Source: Paracoccaceae bacterium
GTDB lineage: Bacteria > Pseudomonadota > Alphaproteobacteria > Rhodobacterales > Rhodobacteraceae
Direction of reading: 5' to 3'
Length of the DNA: 7,625 nt
Assembly (NCBI GenBank): GCA_007134805.1
Contig: SLKB01000092.1
Span: forward strand, 1 to 7,625
The translations under genes were made by a program, and so were the position numbers. Each line of letters starts with the position of its first letter. Within the stretch, counting starts at the first letter, position 1. Shown piece after piece: positions 1-5,515 of this stretch. The notes beneath the pieces are model-generated. The model had not been told where the DNA came from. It did not search any database and worked only from the letters and a program-made list of their open reading frames with translations.

Positions 1-772
1 GCGCATGCAGATACCCGGGCGACGCCAGATCAAGCTGCGCAAGCTGCCTGAGCCGCTCCGGTTGCTCCTTGCCCAGCAAGATCACGTCAAGACCCGGAGT
101 TATCTGCGGAAAACTGACCGTGGCATGGGCCTGAAACAGGGTTTTATGGAAGCTGCGGGCCTCCTCGGTGGTCAGCGTCTGTTCCGGCGCGATCAGGACC
201 ACCACTGCGCGCTCGGACAGTAACGGGGTCCAATGCGCTTGCAGACTGGTGAGGAGCGTCTCATCGAGGCTTGTATCAATGACCAGCAAATCGACCTGAG
301 CCGTGCTCATCTGGCGCGCGGCGCGTCCGGCCTCTTCAGCAATGATGAAAGAGAAATCACTGTAAAGCGACGCATGCGTCTCGCGCAGCTTCTCAGGAAG
401 CTTGTCGGTGCCGTTGTCAGGCAGTTCCAGGCCCACGCAGACTGCTTCCAGCCCCAGCTTGTCAACCGCCTGGCACAGGCCCATGAACCCGACCCCATCG
501 CGCAAGCCAAGCTGGACAACCGAAGCAGGGCGTATCGTCTCGACCAGCCAGAACAGAAACGGAAGATGCACCAGTATCGAGGACGCCGCCAGATAGCGGG
601 GCGACCAGAAAATTGCGCGACTGCTGGACGGCAACGGGGTCTCGCGCAACCTGTGCAGTGCGAGGGCGTTTTGCTGCCCCGTGTCCGAGCCGGTGTCCGA
701 GGCTGCGGCTTTTTCCAGCGCGCGCGGGATACGGGTCTTGGAGGCAGTCTTGCGCGAGCGCGAATTTTTCAC
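1..772 (-). CDS. SAM-methyltransferase-like (Methyltransf_24 type) protein, C-terminus beyond window
   Basis: The frame stays open from a GTG at 772-770 to the left edge, giving 257 residues with no stop, so the gene is partial. The start is supported by AGGA at 784-781, 8 nt upstream. Residues 1-50 are basic, low-complexity and probably disordered. The fold begins at FWSPRYL (55-61), then FWLVETIRP (74-82) and VVQLGLRDGVGF (85-96), which matches the SAM-binding loop of class I methyltransferases that are often fused to glycosyltransferases in Rhodobacterales. LLVIDTSLDE (162-171) sits where relatives usually have an IDG-LH motif, and LLSERAVVVLIAP (184-196) matches their next strand. The acidic residue of motif I is Gln and the usual His of the IDG-LH motif is absent, so catalysis is doubtful. 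It starts 35 nt after the upstream gene's stop on the same strand, so an operon is likely. By family resemblance a glycosyltransferase domain could follow outside the window; that is inference. Confidence 0.75.
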   Translation of the reverse strand, partial: MKNSRSRKTASKTRIPRALEKAAASDTGSDTGQQNALALHRLRETPLPSSSRAIFWSPRYLAASSILVHLPFLFWLVETIRPASVVQLGLRDGVGFMGLCQAVDKLGLEAVCVGLELPDNGTDKLPEKLRETHASLYSDFSFIIAEEAGRAARQMSTAQVDLLVIDTSLDETLLTSLQAHWTPLLSERAVVVLIAPEQTLTTEEARSFHKTLFQAHATVSFPQITPGLDVILLGKEQPERLRQLAQLDLASPGYLHA

Positions 773-807
773 TGTGCCTGTCCTTTTGCTGTCGTGCTGC
801 ACTTTTT

Positions 808-1446
808 CTACAGCATCGCCTTTTCTTGCGGCGCCAATTCATATCTCTTGCGGTCCTTGCCTGAAAACGTGGCCTCGAAGAACTGTGAAATCACGAACCC
901 CATATCGGCATCCTTGACGCGTCCCGGCTCAGGTCTGAACTCTGCCATGCGCCCGATCATGCGGCTGGGCGTGATGATCTTCTCGACAAGCCGATATTTC
1001 GGACGATCCGCATAATCATCGAACAAGATGGTGACAGGCTTCCGGATCCGCAGCAGCGCGGTCATCAGGCAGGCCGTGCGAAACCGTCCATCAATCAGAA
1101 TGACATCGGGATGCCGAAAGAAAGCCGCATCCCAGACAGCATTCGGGTAGCGGTGGAATCTCTGCCAGCTTTCACTGTTGATCGCGCGGCCCCAGCTACC
1201 GGTCTGGCCAATATCGACATGCTGGATGATCACCTGCGACTGCGGGGCAGAGCCCGCGATTTTCTGCCGCAGCGCGCGCGCCCAGTCGCGATCGCTCTCG
1301 ACGCTCATGACCAGTTTTCCGGGCAGTGTCGCCGACAACTCGGTTGAGCCGCCCGACCCGTATTCAAGGATGACCCGGGCCTCGCTGTAGCAAGCCTGCA
1401 GATGTGCTGCCTCGGCTTCGGGCATCGTTATGGCTTGCGTCATCAT
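808..1446 (-). CDS. class I SAM-dependent methyltransferase-like protein, 212 aa
   Basis: This is a complete frame, ATG ATG at the 5' end and TAG at 810-808. The signature is LEYGSGGST at residues 27-35, the glycine-rich SAM-binding loop, followed by SVESD (48-52), whose acidic residue fits motif II ribose binding. IDGRFRTACL (118-127) and FDDYADR (142-148) supply the Asp residues expected at the active-site edge in this family of short polysaccharide-associated methyltransferase-like proteins. There is no signal peptide or membrane segment, so it is probably cytosolic. Only a weak AGG lies upstream, 3 nt from the first ATG and 6 nt from the second, so translation may begin at the second ATG (1443). 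Met8 is less likely. It lies 165 nt after the DUF2264 gene and 35 nt before the next methyltransferase-like gene. The fold is well supported, but the methyl acceptor is unknown; a sugar or lipid-linked glycan is a guess from context. Confidence 0.85.
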   Translation of the reverse strand: MMTQAITMPEAEAAHLQACYSEARVILEYGSGGSTELSATLPGKLVMSVESDRDWARALRQKIAGSAPQSQVIIQHVDIGQTGSWGRAINSESWQRFHRYPNAVWDAAFFRHPDVILIDGRFRTACLMTALLRIRKPVTILFDDYADRPKYRLVEKIITPSRMIGRMAEFRPEPGRVKDADMGFVISQFFEATFSGKDRKRYELAPQEKAML

Positions 1447-1505
1447 GTGCCTGCAAGATTGGACCCGGCATCCTCGCGCGATACCATGGGCCAGTTCAAG
1501 ATTTC

Positions 1506-1543
1506 AACCCCAGGCAGAAGCAGATGGCGGCGCGTCCTGGGTT
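1506..1543. repeat. imperfect inverted repeat in the intergenic gap before the methyltransferase gene
   Basis: The arms AACCCCAGG (1506-1514) and CCTGGGTT (1536-1543) pair over 8 bp with one bulged C, around a 21-nt loop. No T-run follows on either strand, so it is not a canonical intrinsic terminator. On the minus strand it lies just downstream of the candidate -10 box at 1553-1548, so it could be an operator or a 5' hairpin of the methyltransferase mRNA. Confidence 0.3.
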
Positions 1544-1547
1544 GCCC

Positions 1548-1577
1548 ACTATCGTCCGCACTGTGCCGGAGCGTCAA
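1548..1577 (-). promoter_or_regulatory. candidate sigma-70-type promoter for the methyltransferase genes
   Basis: Read on the minus strand, TTGACG (1577-1572, 5 of 6 consensus) is followed after an 18-nt spacer by GATAGT (1553-1548, 4 of 6). It lies between the DUF2264 stop and the methyltransferase start. Transcription would begin near 1541 and leave a leader of about 95 nt. It is a pattern match only; in a GC-rich alphaproteobacterium such matches are weak evidence. Confidence 0.3.
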
Positions 1578-1611
1578 TGTCACGAAACGACCGCAGCGCG
1601 AGGATCGTCTC

Positions 1612-2781
1612 TCACTTGTCAAGCGCCTTGTCGGCGGGCATGTTCTCGGACAGCCCCCACAGGCGCTGCTGCGTCCAGGGCATCGCCGGATCTGTCCAGA
1701 ATGCGTGATCGGCAGGCAGGCCAAGGGGCAGGAAGGCCGTGCTCGCCAGATAGAGGCTTCCCGTCGAGATATAGCTCTCGCCCAGATCGGGTTGCGCACT
1801 GCTCAGACCGATGCGCAGCCAGCCTGCGCTGTCGTAATGCGCGTCGCTCTCCAGCGTGCGGCGGATGACGGCCATCAGCGCCGCGCGCACCTGCCCTTGC
1901 GGCAGGGCCTCGGGCAGGCGATCCTTCAGCGCAAGCTGCGCCATGGAGTGGAAGGCTCCGCAACGGTAGCTCAGCGACCGCCCGATCGGGGGGAAGCTGC
2001 CATCGGCTGCGATCATGCGCTCAAGCAGTGTGACATGGCGCTCCATGCGCAACCGATGTGTCGCCTGCAGCTTGTCCCAGACCTTGCTTTGCCCCGACAG
2101 CGACTCGAGGATGTCATCAAGCATAGGATGGATGACATAGCTGTTGTAGTAGTCCCAACGCAGATGCGGCCCGTCGGAATAGGTCCCGTCCCCCGCATAC
2201 CATTGCGCGTGCTGACGCAGGGCATAATCGACGCGCATCCGGTCCCAGTCATGCCCCATGCGATAGAGGGCTGTTTCGATCATGGCCGCGAACAGCAACC
2301 AGTTGTTGAAATGCGGTGTGATTTGCCGGGTAGCGCGCAGGGCTTCGGCAAAATCATCCTGCACACAATGCGGCAGATCCGACCAGAGCGCGCGCGGCGC
2401 CCTGAGCATGGCGTGCGCAAGAAACGCCGCATCAACCAGAGGCTGCTGACCGCGTGTGAAGTTCAGCCGTCGCCCGCTGCCATGCGCGATACTATCCGCC
2501 AGCAGGGCCTGGAATTCACCTACGTCCAGAAGCGTTGCGCCCGTCTCGCGGGCCTGACGCTCAAGCACGGGGGCGAGCCCTGCAAACAGCCGCCCCAGGG
2601 CTTCAAGCGCGCTGACAGAGCGCCTGTCGCGCGCAACACCCGGTGCCGTTTCGACCGGCATTTCAGTTTCCAACCCTTTGCCCTGCGCTGCGCGCAGCAC
2701 AGGCGACGCAAGCCTTCGGGCAAGCGCCAGAGCAACATCATGATCCGATAGCGCCGCCTGGTGGGTTTCGTGTGCTGGCAT
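1612..2781 (-). CDS. DUF2264 domain protein (putative glycoside hydrolase), 389 aa
   Basis: This is a full-length frame, ATG at 2781-2779 and TGA at 1614-1612. The family pattern is visible along the whole protein: SPVLRAAQGKGLETEMPVE (26-44), LEALGRLFAGLAP (59-71), a central NNWLLFAAMIETAL (159-172), the Gly/Asp/aromatic-rich core GDGTYSDGP (197-205) plus WDYYNSYVIHPML (209-221), DGSFPPIGRSLSYRCGAF (260-277), and a C-terminal STGSLYL then FLPLGLP stretch. From memory, DUF2264 (PF10022) is an alpha/alpha-toroid family, and members linked to CAZy GH154 include a beta-glucuronidase; I am not certain of that assignment. Conserved acidic and aromatic residues fit sugar binding. There is no signal peptide, so it probably acts in the cytosol on imported or internal uronate-containing saccharides. 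The start is fixed by an in-frame TGA 33 nt upstream, although no good Shine-Dalgarno is seen. It follows the spike module by 147 nt and precedes methyltransferase-like genes. Confidence 0.85.
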   Translation of the reverse strand: MPAHETHQAALSDHDVALALARRLASPVLRAAQGKGLETEMPVETAPGVARDRRSVSALEALGRLFAGLAPVLERQARETGATLLDVGEFQALLADSIAHGSGRRLNFTRGQQPLVDAAFLAHAMLRAPRALWSDLPHCVQDDFAEALRATRQITPHFNNWLLFAAMIETALYRMGHDWDRMRVDYALRQHAQWYAGDGTYSDGPHLRWDYYNSYVIHPMLDDILESLSGQSKVWDKLQATHRLRMERHVTLLERMIAADGSFPPIGRSLSYRCGAFHSMAQLALKDRLPEALPQGQVRAALMAVIRRTLESDAHYDSAGWLRIGLSSAQPDLGESYISTGSLYLASTAFLPLGLPADHAFWTDPAMPWTQQRLWGLSENMPADKALDK

Positions 2782-2798
2782 GAGGATGACTGTCCGGA

Positions 2799-2832
2799 TC
2801 TCGCAGGAATATCATCCCCTTAGCATGCGAGA
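2799..2832. repeat. 7-bp inverted repeat upstream of the DUF2264 gene
   Basis: TCTCGCA (2799-2805) and TGCGAGA (2826-2832) are perfect inverse copies separated by 20 nt, centred about 35 nt upstream of the DUF2264 start codon. The spacing of arms is compatible with a dimeric repressor site, but 7-bp arms can arise by chance and no promoter boxes are clear around it. The rest of the 2782-2928 gap shows nothing else convincing. Confidence 0.25.
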
Positions 2833-2928
2833 ACCCCGGAATACAGCACCTTGTGCGGCGCAATTCATGACAGGCCGAGCGCTCCCCCTTGCCGGAACGA
2901 ACGCATCTGGCGACCGCCACTGCAGCCC

Positions 2929-3129
2929 TTACGGCGCAGACAGCAAGGCGCGGGCTTCGGCACGGGCAGCCAGAACAGTGTCAGCCATTGCCGCGCCGGT
3001 TTCGCTCTGCCGGACGACCATCCAGTCGGTCGCGGCCAGATAGGCTTGCGCCTTCGCACGGGCGGCATCGCGCTCGACCTGCGCGCGTTCAGCTTCCAGA
3101 TCTGCCCGGGTCCTGATTTGCAGCTTCAT
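2929..3129 (-). CDS. small phage tail-assembly-like protein, 66 aa
   Basis: The frame runs from ATG at 3129-3127 to TAA at 2931-2929. An upstream extension in the same frame exists, but this ATG is preferred because AGGAGGAGG lies just upstream (3142-3134) and because it forms an ATGA overlap with the stop of the preceding gene, a sign of translational coupling. Residues 1-30 are highly charged (Glu/Arg/Ala) and probably one long helix. Residues 30-60, YLAATDWMVVRQSETG then VLAARAEAR, resemble the 'YL..TDW.V.R..ETG.....R' segment that recurs in phage tail-fibre assembly and related tail proteins. The likely role is a chaperone or assembly partner for the DUF2793 protein encoded two genes upstream; this is inferred from motif and position. 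It is cytosolic, with no membrane segment. Confidence 0.7.
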   Translation of the reverse strand: MKLQIRTRADLEAERAQVERDAARAKAQAYLAATDWMVVRQSETGAAMADTVLAARAEARALLSAP

Positions 3130-3455
3130 GCGCCCTCCTCCTCTGGCGCGCCTTCGTGCAGGCGCAGCGCAGGGATCTCCACCGCCCCCGACGCGCCCTC
3201 GATGATCCATGGCCCCTCCTGATGCGGCGCGGCAGTGTCGCCAAGGCGGGCAATGATCGTGGCATGGATGACCCCGCCAGTCCGCGCGATCGGCGCGATG
3301 AAGGGGCCCGCGCCCTCGGGCCAGCCTTCGCCGCCTTCGGGCACAGCGCTCAGATCATAGGGCGTGCCATCGATGCGGATCACATCGCCCGAGACATGGA
3401 GGGTCATTTCCGGCTGACCGGGCAGCCCGTGCTGCGGCGAGAGCGTCAAGTTCAT
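3126..3455 (-). CDS. small hypothetical protein of the spike module, 109 aa
   Basis: ATG at 3455-3453 is preferred to a TTG at 3470 because AGGGAG (3467-3462) sits 6 nt upstream of the ATG. The gene begins 11 nt after the DUF2793 stop and ends in TGA at 3128-3126, sharing ATGA with the next gene. I do not recognise a named family with confidence. The protein opens with short alternating hydrophobic strands (NLTLSPQHG, MTLHVSGDVIRIDGTPYDLS) and has Pro/Gly-rich turns, then HATIIARLGD (about 69-78) and an acidic C-terminal tail (EGAPEEEGA), suggesting a small beta-rich protein. Proteins with this 'V.G..I.IDG...DLS.VPEG' style occur beside tail-fibre genes in Rhodobacterales phage-like regions, from memory. 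Context suggests a structural or assembly accessory of the spike. There is no signal peptide or transmembrane segment. Confidence 0.7.
   Translation of the reverse strand: MNLTLSPQHGLPGQPEMTLHVSGDVIRIDGTPYDLSAVPEGGEGWPEGAGPFIAPIARTGGVIHATIIARLGDTAAPHQEGPWIIEGASGAVEIPALRLHEGAPEEEGA
3134..3142 (-). promoter_or_regulatory. strong ribosome binding site for the 66-aa gene
   Basis: On the minus strand AGGAGGAGG ends 4 nt before the ATG at 3129. It lies inside the 3' end of the preceding gene and encodes its Glu-rich tail. It decides the start of the 66-aa protein over the longer frame that would begin near 3210. Confidence 0.7.
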
Positions 3456-3461
3456 GGTTAT

Positions 3462-3467
3462 CTCCCT
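3462..3467 (-). promoter_or_regulatory. ribosome binding site for the 109-aa gene
   Basis: AGGGAG on the minus strand lies 6 nt before the ATG at 3455 and overlaps the last base region of the DUF2793 stop codon (3469-3467). The geometry indicates coupled translation and rules in favour of the 3455 ATG. Confidence 0.65.
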
Positions 3468-5281
3468 CAAAACCAGCGACCGATTGCGGTGACCGTGACA
3501 AAGACAGTGTCGGCATCCGTGTCGTTCGACATGAACCCGACCTGGAACGCACTGACGGCGCTTGCCGATCTTGACCGGAACACGACCGAGCCATGACGCG
3601 CGCTTGCGTTATCGGTGTCGATTTCATGGGTTGCGCTGATTGCGGGCGGTGCCACGAAGCCGGAAGGATAGGTCCAGTTGGCAGTCTCTGATCGGTAGGG
3701 GTTTGCGTGCGTGCCTGCCCCGAATGTCGTCCGCGCGCCCATGTCAAGTCTGTGGGTGCAGATCTGGGTCCCGTCGGCGAAGCGCAGGAAGGCCCCATTG
3801 CTGTTACTGCCACTGAGAAATGTCGGATGGGTGCCCGCAGTGTAGACACCGCCGAGCTCGATCGTTCCATCGGACGTTCCCGGGATCCCCGAGAGCGGAT
3901 AGTTGCCGAATTCGATCACCCCATTGTTGCGAATGCGCACGCGCGGGCCGGAGACGGAACCGGTGATGGACAGGGCATTGCTCACGTTCGACAGCGCGCC
4001 CGCCCGGTTCACATCGAAAACGGCGACGGAATAGCTGCGCCCATCAAGGTCAATTGTCGCCGCGTTCAGGTTTGCATAGCCCGGATTCGCCTGGATGAGC
4101 CGCGGCGCATTGCCGACGTGGCGCAGCGTTGCCTGGTCACAGGTAAACGTGCCCGCAAGCATTCGAATCGCTGCCGTTGACGCGGCCCCCACCCGAAGCT
4201 CCGCCCCGGGCTCGACCAGAACATGCCCGCCGAAGCGAATGTCCAGCGCGGGCCGCCCTGTACCGCCTGCGCGTTCGACCTGCAGATCAGCCACCCGCAG
4301 ATAGGCCCCGTTCCAGACATGGAGGACCCCACCCTGCCCCGCCGGGGCCAGTGTCTCCCAGGTTTGACGGATGACCACTGCACCGGGATCGGACGCCTCG
4401 CCGCGCAGCAGGACTGACCCCGCACCGACATGGCTGGCATCAAGCGTGAGCACTTCCTCATAGACGCCAGGGCGAACCTGGATCGTCACGTCAAATCGCC
4501 CAAGATCGATGCGTCCGAAAGCAGTATCAAGGGCGCGCTGGATCGACCGGAACGCGCCACTGGCGTCATCCGTCCTGCCATCATTCGCGTCATCGCCGTC
4601 GGTTCGGACAAAATAGATGCGGTCGGCGGCAAGGGATTCGCGCATGCCATTTGCCCGGACACGGCCAGTATCGCGATCGACCACGATGGCCTCATGCCAG
4701 GCACTGCCATCGGGGCTGACCTTCACCGAAAAATCATCAGCCCCCGAAAGGCCCATTTCGGCCCGCCCGGACCACCCGGTCTGGAACAGCAAGCTCGCCG
4801 TATCCGTGCTGGCATTCTTGTTGATCTTGAGCTGATGTCCCGCGCCGTCATGGGTCAGCAGGGTGGCCTCAGACGCCACCGCAAGCCGGTTCACCGTGTC
4901 ATGGCTGGCATTGATCCCGACCCCGTCGAGATCCTGCAGCGCGCCCGGATCAGGGCGGCCCCACACGCTTCCATCCCACAGGCGCAGATCACGGCCGTGT
5001 GCCGCGCGCCAGCCCCGACGCGGAGAGGTGAATTCCCAGCCGCCAGCACGCCAGAGCGCCAGCCGGCCCGCCTGCCCCGCCCATTCCCCGACCGGATCTG
5101 CCCCAAGCGCCCAGACGTCACCCTCCTCGGCAAGTGTCGGCGGGCTCACGGCGTCAAACGCCTCGACAGAAAGCTGAACAAGCATGTCCAGCTGCTCCAG
5201 CGCCTCGTTATGGGTGACGTGTTTTTGCGCCTGTGCGGGCAGGATGAAGGGCAACCCCAGCCGCGCCGAGAGTTCTGACAT
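3467..5281 (-). CDS. DUF2793 phage spike / tail-fibre-like protein with parallel beta-helix, 604 aa
   Basis: The frame runs from ATG at 5281 (GGGGA at 5292-5288, 6 nt upstream) to TGA at 3469-3467. The N-terminus carries the DUF2793 hallmark LPFILPAQAQKHVTHNEAL (10-28), and the domain extends to about residue 105; in phage-like particles this part is thought to attach the protein to the virion. Residues 125-205 form a linker. At 222-300, IYFVRTDGDDANDG, AFRSIQRAL and FDVTIQVRPGVYEE mark the entry of a pectate-lyase-like right-handed beta-helix that runs to about 455. The C-terminal 110 residues carry NGAFLRFADGTQICTH (495-510) and a Ser/Thr-rich beta domain ending in GRWF, the pattern of tail-fibre tip domains. 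The likely role is a trimeric receptor-binding spike recognising surface polysaccharide. I see no obvious catalytic residues. Related DUF2793 or helix proteins occur among accessory spike/fibre genes of Rhodobacter gene transfer agents and in prophages. It heads a three-gene coupled module. Confidence 0.88.
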   Translation of the reverse strand: MSELSARLGLPFILPAQAQKHVTHNEALEQLDMLVQLSVEAFDAVSPPTLAEEGDVWALGADPVGEWAGQAGRLALWRAGGWEFTSPRRGWRAAHGRDLRLWDGSVWGRPDPGALQDLDGVGINASHDTVNRLAVASEATLLTHDGAGHQLKINKNASTDTASLLFQTGWSGRAEMGLSGADDFSVKVSPDGSAWHEAIVVDRDTGRVRANGMRESLAADRIYFVRTDGDDANDGRTDDASGAFRSIQRALDTAFGRIDLGRFDVTIQVRPGVYEEVLTLDASHVGAGSVLLRGEASDPGAVVIRQTWETLAPAGQGGVLHVWNGAYLRVADLQVERAGGTGRPALDIRFGGHVLVEPGAELRVGAASTAAIRMLAGTFTCDQATLRHVGNAPRLIQANPGYANLNAATIDLDGRSYSVAVFDVNRAGALSNVSNALSITGSVSGPRVRIRNNGVIEFGNYPLSGIPGTSDGTIELGGVYTAGTHPTFLSGSNSNGAFLRFADGTQICTHRLDMGARTTFGAGTHANPYRSETANWTYPSGFVAPPAISATHEIDTDNASARHGSVVFRSRSASAVSAFQVGFMSNDTDADTVFVTVTAIGRWF

Positions 5282-5438
5282 ACCGCATCCCCACTCAAAG
5301 TGTCCGTCGAACGAAGCGCAAGCTTAGTGATCAGGGCTGAACTTTCGGTATGAGCAACGCGCGCTGCTCCGGGAACACTCCTGCCGCAGAATTTCCCACC
5401 CGGTGCAGGTTTCGCACAATGCAAGGGCAGCGCGCGGC

Positions 5439-5474
5439 AAAGGCGCTTGATCGCTTGATCAGCCCGAGCGCTTT
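5439..5474. repeat. long imperfect hairpin in the divergent intergenic region
   Basis: The 234-nt gap between the divergent DUF2793 and glycosyltransferase genes contains a hairpin. TGATC (5448-5452) pairs with GATCA (5457-5461) around a GCTT loop. CGCT (5444-5447) then pairs with AGCG (5467-5470), and AAAG (5439-5442) with CTTT (5471-5474), giving 13 bp with a 5-nt bulge and one bulged G. It also includes a tandem 8-bp repeat, CGCTTGAT twice (5444-5451, 5452-5459). It ends 41 nt before the glycosyltransferase ATG. It might be a shared operator or a leader hairpin. The remainder of the gap holds no promoter I can defend. Confidence 0.4.
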
Positions 5475-5515
5475 GACTAGACCCCTGATGACCGCAGCAG
5501 AAGCAGGCGATTGAG

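Noticed and set aside
233..1015. Plus-strand open frame (260 codons) spanning two minus-strand genes
   Set aside because: It crosses the intergenic gap between two methyltransferase-like genes, and its product has no coherent domain.
1402..2751. Long plus-strand open frame (449 codons) opposite the DUF2264 gene
   Set aside because: Its translation is Arg/Gln/Pro-rich without any family pattern, whereas the minus strand carries clear DUF2264 motifs throughout. GC-rich third positions create such antisense frames.
2738..2815. Possible leader peptide (ATG at 2815, about 25 codons) overlapping the DUF2264 start
   Set aside because: The GGGG stretch is directly adjacent to the ATG, leaving no usable ribosome-site spacing, and the peptide shows no regulatory codon run.
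2908..2919. TGGCGACCGCCA palindrome just after the 66-aa gene, as a terminator
   Set aside because: The stem is very short and no T-run follows, so it does not meet the pattern of an intrinsic terminator.
4430..5278. Plus-strand open frame (282 codons) opposite the DUF2793 gene
   Set aside because: No recognisable motif or ribosome site; the minus strand has the DUF2793 and beta-helix signatures.
5473..5478. TTGACT as a -35 box for the glycosyltransferase gene
   Set aside because: No acceptable -10 hexamer lies 16-18 nt downstream, and the element falls within the hairpin edge only 38 nt from the ATG.
5282..5515. CtrA-type site (TTAA-N7-TTAA) expected if the spike is under gene-transfer-agent control
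   Set aside because: I looked on both strands and found no TTAA pair with the right spacing.
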